This document shows, piece by piece, positions 1 through 7,509 of a stretch of 23,069 bases of DNA (positions are counted from its first letter, which is position 1; each line of letters starts with the position of its first letter). The notes under the pieces are model-generated. The model ran no database searches, had not been told where the DNA came from, and was given only the letters and a program-made list of their open reading frames with translations. The stretch comes from Branchiostoma floridae. Its lineage: Eukaryota > Chordata > Leptocardii > Amphioxiformes > Branchiostomatidae. The translations under genes were made by a program, and so were the position numbers. Location of the stretch: contig NC_049996.1 in NCBI RefSeq assembly GCF_000003815.2, forward strand, positions 13,877,936-13,901,004, read 5' to 3'.

Positions 1-59
1 CCAAACTTTGAGCAAAGATGTAAAACCAACAGAGGTGAGACACAATATTAATCACTTAC

Positions 60-296
60 TTGAACTGTAGTTGTCGACGTGATCTCTGACATTGTTGCTG
101 TTCCAGTCGATGGTAGTAGCATGCTGGTTACCAGATGCAGTCTGGTAGCAGACACGTTGGCATTTGTGACAACAAAGGCTGGCTTGGTGAAAGTAGCTGA
201 TGGGTAGGCTGCAGTTACGTTGGCACTAGTCACAAAGTCTATCGAAAAGTCTTTCTTATCGAAAGTCCAATTGCCTCGATCTGCCATCACAATGGG
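60..296 (-). CDS. Extracellular stalk exon of a type II membrane protein (internal exon)
   Basis: I do not recognise this protein. The exon is 237 bp, phase 0 at both ends: acceptor TAG just upstream (297-299, weak pyrimidine tract) and donor CAA|GTAAGT at its end. It encodes 79 residues rich in Ser, Thr, Ala and Asn, with N-glycosylation sequons (NWT, NVT, NVS), as expected for an extracellular stalk. It follows the transmembrane exon at 1124-1287 in matching phase 0, so it should lie on the outer side of a type II protein. The gene continues past the left edge of the window, so any ligand-binding or catalytic domain is not visible. Exon boundaries are predicted only from splice signals and open frame; an ATG inside the exon could also be read as a start, but the phase match favours an internal exon. 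Confidence 0.5.
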
Positions 297-1123
297 CTAT
301 CCAAAAATAGAGAAAATCAAAATGATAACATATGTAAGCATGTCTCCGTGGCCGAGGAGTAATGCAACCCCGCTGCATGGCCATCCAGATCCAATTCCAT
401 GGATCTGTGGGCCGGAGTTTGATCCCAGGGTCGGCTCAGCTCGGACATGTTGTAAGTAATTGTTTTCGCAAGGACGTAAAATAAGTGTACCATGTTGGAG
501 GAGGTGCCTCGAGCATGTAAAACAGCCTCATTACTCAGAGTGGGTACCTATATTGGCTGCAATAATACATCATTGGGAATATATGGGTAATCGCATATGA
601 CATGCAGGTCATACCAATCTACAATCTCTGTTCTGGAACGTGTAAATTAAAGTAAAAGTTGAAGTAAAAGCAAGAATTAGTGTGACAGAGAGCTACTGAT
701 AAAGATATATGATTTATGACTTCAAGCTCTATAGCTACTCCTGGAACTGTCTGAACCAGGACTTTATACTATATTTTAAATAATTATATAAGTGTCAGCT
801 TATTGTACCCGAGGACCAAAATGAATTTGGTACGGTCATATACTAGTCATATATCTATTATATTTAATCAGTAACGTACAATCTTGTAAGTTATTTCTTT
901 CTATTACTTGATTTGCTAAAAATACAAAATTAGCAGGTGCATTTGTTCATAATGTCTTTTTGATAAAGACAAGACAATCCATTCATAAAGAAAAAAAAAG
1001 GAAAATGGGTGCATGGATAGATGGTTTTCAAGCTCTTGGTCATACAAAGCATTGTGGCATGTGTATGAAATTAATGGTAAAATCACACAGGACGTATGAT
1101 TAGTTTCGAAGTTTCAGACTTAC
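297..1123 (-). other. Intron of the type II membrane protein gene
   Basis: About 830 bp of AT-rich sequence between two predicted minus-strand exons. I see no convincing coding stretch, RNA gene or transposon end in it. Confidence 0.4.
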
Positions 1124-1287
1124 CTTTTGTATGTCAGCCTGACTTCCCAGTGTGGCAGTGAGATGCACGACGATACCAGCTCCCGTGCCTAAAATGGCGA
1201 CCACTGCAATAGTGATGATGATCAACAGACGGAAGCGGCGAAACACCTTCTTGCAGCTTGTAGCAAAACTTTCTGCATCGCTAGTTT
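1124..1287 (-). CDS. Transmembrane exon of a type II membrane protein
   Basis: This 164-bp exon has a good acceptor (TTTTTCAG just before 1287) and a consensus donor (AAG|GTAAGT at 1124/1123). Read from phase 1 it gives about 54 residues: an acidic/polar start (TSDAESFATSC), a basic patch KKVFRRFR, then a hydrophobic segment LLIIITIAVVAILGTGAGIVV of membrane-spanning length, then polar sequence. Basic residues before the membrane segment and none after fit N-in/C-out (type II) topology by the positive-inside rule. The phase matches the Tyr exon upstream (phase 1) and the stalk exon downstream (phase 0). Family unknown; no homology search was possible. Confidence 0.6.
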
Positions 1288-1440
1288 CTGAAAAATCAAG
1301 AATACATTGTACAAATCAAACACTGTATCATGAATATAACGACATTTTGCTGAAAGTTATTCAGTACACATACAAAATATCACTTTTTTATTGCTAGCAA
1401 TAAATGAGTTTTTGCAATGATGGTAACATGAACAACACAC

Positions 1441-1665
1441 CTCCGATTTTGCCTTGTCGGAAGGCGCCAGGAACATACGTCCCGTCATCCAGAAGACCCG
1501 GAATGTTGGAGTCTGTAGCTTTGGGGACTGAGTCGTCCGTCCCTGTATCAGCCGGTTGCTGTCGTATGTTGGTGATTTCCTCCTTATCCACGTAGTTGTA
1601 CACATTGCTGGACCTAGTACCATGGTCCTTCTGGTAAGTCGACCCAACAGTTCCAGTTTCCTTTC
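1441..1665 (-). CDS. Tyrosine-motif cytoplasmic exon, copy B
   Basis: Predicted 225-bp exon, phase 1 at both ends; donor GGAG|GTGTGT, acceptor CAAAAG before 1665 (the least certain boundary). It encodes about 74 residues with the core VYNYVDKEEITNIRQQ near the start and TYVPGAFRQGKIG at the end. It is a diverged copy of the exon at 2714-2923, sharing the pattern GT.S..Y.Y[VI]DK[ED]EI.. and a terminal Y-x-P. Position before the transmembrane exon puts it in the cytoplasm of a type II protein, where the tyrosines could be phosphorylated and bound by SH2 domains; that role is inference. Function otherwise unknown. Confidence 0.5.
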
Positions 1666-2141
1666 CTTTTGCAGAAAGTATAGGGACATTTATTTAAATA
1701 ATGTACCTCTAGCACATTTGGCGAATGGGTATTTGCTAGTGGGTAAAGAATGGCAAAACAAAGGAGACATTGTTTGAAAAGGACACCTAGTTGCTTCCTA
1801 TGGTGCTGCTACAAAACGTGCAGTTTGCAATGTTTTGTTCTGGATAAGACCATCATTCGGTGCGGCTGATAGCTTTGGGACTTTAAAAGATAAAGATAAG
1901 CTGCTTTTAACGTAGATTTTGTTATGTTGCCATGGATGCTGCTGCACAAAGCAAAGTCACAAATATACAAAATAATTTGTTCAGAAACAGCAACACAAAG
2001 TTCCACTGCAGTAGCAAGGTCACACACGGGGTGGGGGGTGGGGGGGGGGTCTTATAATACAACCGTATCCTGACTGAAAATGAATAGGACTACTACACTC
2101 TAGTCCCCATTATTTAGCATGGGTACTTAAGATTGTCCCAC
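1666..2141 (-). other. Intron of the type II membrane protein gene
   Basis: Noncoding stretch of about 475 bp. The only notable content is a G-run at about 2027-2050 on the plus strand (GGGG.TGGGGGG.TGGGGGGGGGG pattern), listed under findings. Confidence 0.35.
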
Positions 2142-2255
2142 CTATAAGGCCGTCTTGGGATGGAACTGGTGGTAACGGACGACGGGCTTTGTTGTCTCCA
2201 GTTTGATCCATCTGATGCTGATCTTTTTCAGTTGTGCTCATCGCCGGCAAAGCAA
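2142..2255 (-). CDS. Proline-rich (SH3-ligand-like) cytoplasmic exon, copy B
   Basis: Predicted 114-bp exon, phase 1 at both ends: acceptor CCCTATAG before 2255 and donor ATAG|GTGGGA. It encodes about 38 residues ending in KARRPLPPVPSQDGLIG. RRPLPPVP fits the class I SH3 ligand pattern (R/K-x-x-P-x-x-P). It is homologous to the exon at 4542-4628 (HQM/SQM, K-A-x-RPLPP-x-P, QD). The shared Met (QMDQTG here, QMAQGG there) has G at +4 and could be a translation start, so this may be an alternative first coding exon rather than a reiterated internal module. Either reading keeps the phase with the next exon. Confidence 0.5.
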
Positions 2256-2713
2256 CTATAGGGTCAGGCATAGATGATGATATGGTTACAACGTGTTTTA
2301 TCAGAAAATTGGGCAAGATTTATCAGGGATAAATACACTCAAGTTGAACGGGCACTGTATCTCAATCCGGCTATAGACAGGGTGTTACTGGTAAACATAA
2401 CATTACCTGATTTGCATTCAGTTTACTCATATGAACAAAACAGTATCTAAACAGATTCTTTCAACTGAAATTCACTATTGTATGTTGATGAAGGTTAGAC
2501 ATCCAGGTAATAAGATACGCCAAAAGGAGTTACTCAAGCAACTGGATATGGTTTTGGAAACGGTCAGACGTTTCAACTAGCATCCACTACTTACTGACGA
2601 AAAGTAGTGGATGCTAATTGAAACGTTTCAACTAGCAGCTGCTGAGTAACTGCTTTTTTGGTGCAACTATTGTATGGTTGAAATTATGTGAAAATTGCAA
2701 GAATGAAGCACAC
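2256..2713 (-). other. Intron with a dispersed-repeat hairpin
   Basis: Noncoding. Holds a hairpin with 22-base arms at 2570-2591 and 2603-2624 (21 of 22 paired), embedded in a segment that looks like a dispersed genomic repeat (about 2525-2645). Confidence 0.4.
2570..2624. repeat. Inverted repeat, 22-bp arms
   Basis: The left arm GTTTCAACTAGCATCCACTACT-type sequence returns as its reverse complement after an 11-base loop, with one mismatch. The motif GTTTCAACTAGCA is partly repeated again at about 2624-2637. It looks like part of a short interspersed or foldback element. Confidence 0.6.
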
Positions 2714-2923
2714 CTTCGCCAATTTCCTGTTGTGGAGCGTACATTGCGTTGCGAACTAAGTACTTCTGCCAATTCTGGCCCACAGTTACTTCATCAAAAG
2801 GCTGTCCATCCTGTCCCCTTTGTTTGCGTGTCTGGCGTAGCTTGTTGATCTCATCCTTGTCTATGTAATAGTAGCTATGGGTGCCAGGATCTTCATTGTC
2901 CTCATTGCCATCTCTACATGCAT
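2714..2923 (-). CDS. Tyrosine-motif cytoplasmic exon, copy A
   Basis: Predicted 210-bp exon, phase 1 at both ends: acceptor GTTTTGCAG before 2923, donor GAAG|GTGTGC. It encodes about 70 residues: an acidic start (DGNEDNEDPG), the core HSYYYIDKDEINKLRQ, a polar middle, and an end MYAPQQEIGE. The core and the Y-x-P end match the exon at 1441-1665, so the two are duplicates. Three adjacent tyrosines followed by IDKDE give candidate kinase sites in an acidic setting. It lies between two proline-rich exons in matching phase. Family unknown. Confidence 0.55.
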
Positions 2924-3394
2924 CTGCAAAACGTTTCAAAATCCTGTGCTATCAAATAGAAGTCATTTAGCTTTCGTACGGTCATATCTTGATAGAGTCA
3001 GGGTTACCCTCGTCTTTCAATCTGTTTGAAAAAACGTTTTTGAAGTCCGTCAAATTTCGGTTCATAATTACTCACAAAAGTGACACAATTCCTTAGTGGT
3101 ATTAAAATGATAGGAATTCCGTACTTGTGATGTATGTGCGTTAAGGTGCACTCTCACTGCACTTGCGTCACTGCGGGATTCGAAAGGTACTCAACGAATT
3201 TCAGAGATTTTTCTTACTTTTTGTGTATTTTGTCGTTTTCTAAGGCATAACTCGTAGGGAATCCGACGGATTTTCGAGCACGCAGACACGCCGTAGAAAT
3301 TATAGTGCAGGCAAAACTTTGTGTGCCATCGGGCAGCAGATTTAAGCTACGCCCCCCCCCCTTCTTACAGCCCTGAACGTTTTCAGAAATACGT
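2924..3394. other. Noncoding sequence before the gap
   Basis: No exon seen. The part from about 3140 to 3394 (GGTGCACTCTCACTGCACTT, ending near a run of nine or more C) has the look of a transposon or interspersed-repeat end running into the gap, but no terminal repeats can be checked because the other side is unsequenced. Confidence 0.3.
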
Positions 3395-4265
3395 NNNNNN
3401 NNNNNNNNNNNNNNNNNNNNNNNNNNNNNNNNNNNNNNNNNNNNNNNNNNNNNNNNNNNNNNNNNNNNNNNNNNNNNNNNNNNNNNNNNNNNNNNNNNNN
3501 NNNNNNNNNNNNNNNNNNNNNNNNNNNNNNNNNNNNNNNNNNNNNNNNNNNNNNNNNNNNNNNNNNNNNNNNNNNNNNNNNNNNNNNNNNNNNNNNNNNN
3601 NNNNNNNNNNNNNNNNNNNNNNNNNNNNNNNNNNNNNNNNNNNNNNNNNNNNNNNNNNNNNNNNNNNNNNNNNNNNNNNNNNNNNNNNNNNNNNNNNNNN
3701 NNNNNNNNNNNNNNNNNNNNNNNNNNNNNNNNNNNNNNNNNNNNNNNNNNNNNNNNNNNNNNNNNNNNNNNNNNNNNNNNNNNNNNNNNNNNNNNNNNNN
3801 NNNNNNNNNNNNNNNNNNNNNNNNNNNNNNNNNNNNNNNNNNNNNNNNNNNNNNNNNNNNNNNNNNNNNNNNNNNNNNNNNNNNNNNNNNNNNNNNNNNN
3901 NNNNNNNNNNNNNNNNNNNNNNNNNNNNNNNNNNNNNNNNNNNNNNNNNNNNNNNNNNNNNNNNNNNNNNNNNNNNNNNNNNNNNNNNNNNNNNNNNNNN
4001 NNNNNNNNNNNNNNNNNNNNNNNNNNNNNNNNNNNNNNNNNNNNNNNNNNNNNNNNNNNNNNNNNNNNNNNNNNNNNNNNNNNNNNNNNNNNNNNNNNNN
4101 NNNNNNNNNNNNNNNNNNNNNNNNNNNNNNNNNNNNNNNNNNNNNNNNNNNNNNNNNNNNNNNNNNNNNNNNNNNNNNNNNNNNNNNNNNNNNNNNNNNN
4201 NNNNNNNNNNNNNNNNNNNNNNNNNNNNNNNNNNNNNNNNNNNNNNNNNNNNNNNNNNNNNNNNN
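3395..4265. other. Assembly gap (run of N)
   Basis: 871 undetermined bases. Further Pro-rich or Tyr exons of the minus-strand gene could lie here, so the module count of that gene is a minimum. Confidence 0.99.
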
Positions 4266-4342
4266 GCTTCAATATCTTGCATTTGAGATTAATGTCTTGA
4301 TTCAGAGGTCTGGTAGAAAGGTGACTTACTGTTTCAAGGTCT

Positions 4343-4513
4343 GGTGGTAAGGATTACATAATGTAATCCTTACCAGTCATAGACGTATCATCCTCCTACG
4401 CAGGGACATCCAACAGCGAAACCGCCTGTCTGGATGTACCCTGCTCTTTCGTTTAACCGTCGCTCTTAGTTCCTGTGGACGCTGTTTGAAGTTATGGTGG
4501 TAAGGATTACATA
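4343..4513. repeat. Palindrome plus 18-bp direct repeat
   Basis: A 31-base palindrome at 4345-4375 (15-bp perfect arms around one A, core GGTAAGGATTACAT) is followed by an exact direct copy of GGTGGTAAGGATTACATA at 4496-4513 (first copy 4343-4360). Between them lies another hairpin with arms GCAGGGACATCCA (4400-4412) and TGGATGTACCCTGC (4431-4444), one bulge. Structure is directly visible; no mobile-element family is recognised. Confidence 0.6.
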
Positions 4514-4541
4514 GACATATCAAACAAAACCAAAATCCTAC

Positions 4542-4628
4542 CTGTATTAACGTCTTGGAATGGAAGTGGCGGCAACGGACGGCAAGCTTTGCTCTCTCCG
4601 CCCTGTGCCATCTGACTGTGCTCTTTGC
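4542..4628 (-). CDS. Proline-rich (SH3-ligand-like) cytoplasmic exon, copy A
   Basis: Predicted 87-bp exon, phase 1 at both ends: acceptor TTGCTTAGCAG before 4628, donor ACAG|GTAGGA. It encodes about 29 residues including QMAQGGESKACRPLPPLP and FQDVNTG, homologous to the exon at 2142-2255. CRPLPPLP keeps R-P-L-P-P-x-P, an SH3 ligand pattern. The Met may be the start of the protein, which would give a short cytoplasmic N-terminus as in many type II proteins; otherwise an upstream exon carrying the start is still to be found. It is the most 5' exon I can support for this gene. Confidence 0.5.
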
Positions 4629-5239
4629 CTGCTAAGCAACCGAAAAACAAACACCCTTATATGACTAAAGATTAAAAAAAGTTTCTGCTTGTTGCAATGG
4701 ATTGAATCCAGCTGTAAAAGGACGATCGTTAACAAGAGAGAGAGATGTGGATTTTGAAACACTCTCGGGTGATCTTCAGGGACAAACTCTATCTGAAAAC
4801 AGAAGTTGATTTATTTTATTCATTTCTGTCATTTTTACCCAGGGTAGTCCAGTCATGGATTGACACTGCTTTGCAGCGGAGCCCTGCATTAAATTTGTTG
4901 ATACAGTCTGATATGTGCAAAAAGTGTTGGTGGATTCAAAATCTATTCTCACTCATGCTGATCAGGTAAAATGTGATGAATAATAAATGTTTTTGGAATG
5001 ACTGATTCTATGGGTTTATGAAATATCAAAAAAGAACTTATCAAGTGCAGGCATTGTTTTAGGTGTCTTTTTATTTTTTATTTTTTGTCCATCAATATTC
5101 TCAAATTCTCCAAAATACAATGGAGAGTATGACAGAACCAGGTGTTTCTTGGTAGAATACCCATTTCCAAGGCCGCCATACCGAAAGCATAACAAAGTGA
5201 TACATCAAATAATAATAATGCATACAAATACAATACTAG
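4629..5239. other. Noncoding region upstream of the type II protein exons
   Basis: AT-rich DNA, possibly including the promoter or a first exon of the minus-strand gene. I see no supported exon, and the short open frames here have no recognisable features. Confidence 0.3.
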
Positions 5240-5885
5240 AGTTCGGCGACCTCATACCTCCATGAATATTTAGTGCTTTTGTTAATTTCATGCAAATGAC
5301 TTAACATTAACATGATTTATGCATGGTGTTGGTCATCATTGAATAACAGTAACGTACAGTACACGTCACAAGTAAAATTCCCAATTCAGATCATTAATCA
5401 TTAAGTTGGTTTGCAATTTTTGCATAATTTATGCGTCTAATTTATTAGTATTTTATCTTGTACAACATTGTCTAAGGTACCTACATATAAAAAATCATAA
5501 AAATCCGTTATTCCCTACTGGAGTTATCGTCTTCAGAAGTTTTTGACAAAAATGCCCCTGCTATCCCAAACCCGGACGCTAGGGGGCCCAAACTTATGTC
5601 ATTTCTTCCTGAGCACAAGAGCTATCTAACACCCCAAAATCGTGACCATAGCATGCTCAGAACACCGAGATAGCAAACCCGGAAGTTGCGCTGCAGTACC
5701 AAGGAAAGCCGCTAGGGGGACCAAAATCTAATCATTTCCAGCTTTCATCACACCCTACCAACACGCCAAGTATGAAACCAATCCATCCAACCGTTCTTGA
5801 GTTATCTTGTTAACAAACACACAGACACACAGACAGACAAACGCTGGGTAAAATATAACCTCCATGACATTTCATGGAGGTAATA
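5240..5885. repeat. Interspersed repeat with terminal hairpin
   Basis: Starts near GTTCGGCGACCTCATACCTCCATGAA and ends in a perfect 10-bp hairpin ACCTCCATGA-CATT-TCATGGAGGT at 5858-5881; ACCTCCATGAA also stands at its start. Inside are two related blocks (about 5565-5610 and 5673-5740), each with AACCCGGA and GCTAGGGGG[CA]CCAAA, and a CAGACAGACA stretch near the end after GTTCTTGAGTTATCTTGTTAACA. This composite is typical of dispersed repeats of invertebrate genomes. Exact boundaries and family are not determined; no coding frame. Confidence 0.5.
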
Positions 5886-6710
5886 AGAACAAATAGTATG
5901 AATCAACGTAAAATCAGGGTGTATGAACTTATATTTACACACAAACATTGTTAAGTCAAATCTATACAATAGCCATAATATAGGACAAATTAGCGTAACC
6001 TTGTAGCCAGGAAAGTGGCATTTGAAGGTACCACAGACGCATACCTGAATGGTTGGTACACAGGTTTTTCTTTTTTCGTCTGCCTGTCTGTTTGCTCGGT
6101 TGCCTGCTTATCTACTTCTTTATTTTGATGGATCGTCACATATGCCATAAAAACAAAGATAGACCAACCTGTTCTCGAAATCGTTTCCCTGCCAAGATGT
6201 TCTGGAGTTTGTGCCAGAGTTCTGAAAACGGATGAATCGGGCGGCTGCGTCTCGGATCTGGGTTAACGTAAGGGATTGTTATATCATTTCCCACCAAGTT
6301 CAAGCCTTTAACATAGGTATCTGCTAGAAGCCTGGAAAAAATTCAGCTGGAGCACACGCGCAGGGAGGTCTCTAAATACCTTCCTCCGCTCAAGACAATA
6401 ACGTGAGTTCTACTACGTCAGGCTGGTGGGTGTAAGGTGTGGCGTAGACTGTCTAGACTACTTTAGCACGATATAAAATCACAGCTTGCCCATCAAATGG
6501 TGCACAAAATCCTACATTGGATCCGTCAAAGACAGCCTGCCATGTACTTTGTACTGTGGTGTGTATGGTGTTCTCTTTCTATGTGCAGATGCCGTGTTGA
6601 CATCGACGAGAGGAAAGTTTGCGTCGTCTTCTAGGCTTTACCTCTAAAGTGGCAAAGTTCTTAGAAGTGCTAATAAAAAGGTTGTGACTGTAATTCTCTC
6701 TACACATCTG
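5886..6710. other. Noncoding intergenic DNA
   Basis: No exon, RNA gene or repeat structure that I can support. Confidence 0.3.
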
Positions 6711-6712
6711 GC

Positions 6713-6713
6713 C

Positions 6714-6759
<46 letters not shown>

Positions 6760-7038
6760 CGCGTGTGTGTGTGTGTGTGTGTGAATGCATGTGTGTGTGT
6801 GCATGTGTGTGCGTTACTCTGTTTGTGTGTGTGGGGGGGGGGGGGTCACGGTGTCTGCGTGTTTTTTAATGCGAACGTGTATGTATCAATGTGTGTTTGT
6901 GTGTGTGTGTTTGTGTATGTATGTATGTATGTGTGCACGAGTTTGCGTGTATGTGTTTATATGTGTGTGTGACTGTGCGTGTGTGTATGAGTGCGTCTGT
7001 GTGCGTGACTCTGTGGTGTATGTGTGTGTGTGACTCTC

Positions 7039-7072
<34 letters not shown>
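6713..7072. repeat. GT-rich microsatellite
   Basis: Long, interrupted (GT)n tract with embedded GTAT runs and a G-run of about 14 near 6832-6845. Open frames across it on either strand encode only Cys-Val or Thr-His repeats and are artefacts. Confidence 0.95.
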
Positions 7073-7290
7073 GAGCGAGAGGAAAAAGAGATACCCCTCC
7101 GCCACCGAAAGCATTTTTTAAGTCCATGGTCCACAAAACGTTGCATGAACATATGTGGTATAATCAATATTTACATGCCTTTCCTGAACGTTCGAACATG
7201 AATATTTCATATGGATTAAAAGAAACTAGGACAACACACCTGTCACCACGTCAATTAATGTCTGGAAATATATTTGCGTGGGCAGTGCTC

Positions 7291-7296
7291 ATATAA
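7291..7296 (+). promoter_or_regulatory. Possible TATA-like element for the LRR gene
   Basis: CATATAAACC lies about 215 bp before the ATG at 7510, which would allow a short unspliced 5' UTR. Motif only; no initiation data. Confidence 0.2.
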
Positions 7297-7509
7297 ACCA
7301 TATTGTGTTGTCAGTCTCAAACTACAGAGAATCAACCAACGTTGTGTCGTGCAAGAATTTCACGTCTTCTGGCATCCCAGCCGCGCACAACGAACCAGGT
7401 GTGTGCTGTAAACGTTTCTTCTTCTACTCAAAGAGGATAGGTAGAAAAAGGCTGAACAACTGTTTTTCAACGAATATCTGTTAGCAGATATTTTAAGCTC
7501 GAGGTCGCC

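Noticed and set aside
2030-2050. CRISPR or bacterial-style operon signals
   Set aside because: No spaced direct repeats or bacterial gene layout anywhere; the window is a eukaryotic spliced-gene region.
3214-4286. Long open frames across 3214-4286 on both strands
   Set aside because: They consist almost wholly of the N gap and carry no sequence evidence.
6684-7167. Several Cys/Val- and Thr/His-rich open frames
   Set aside because: They are translations of the GT microsatellite.
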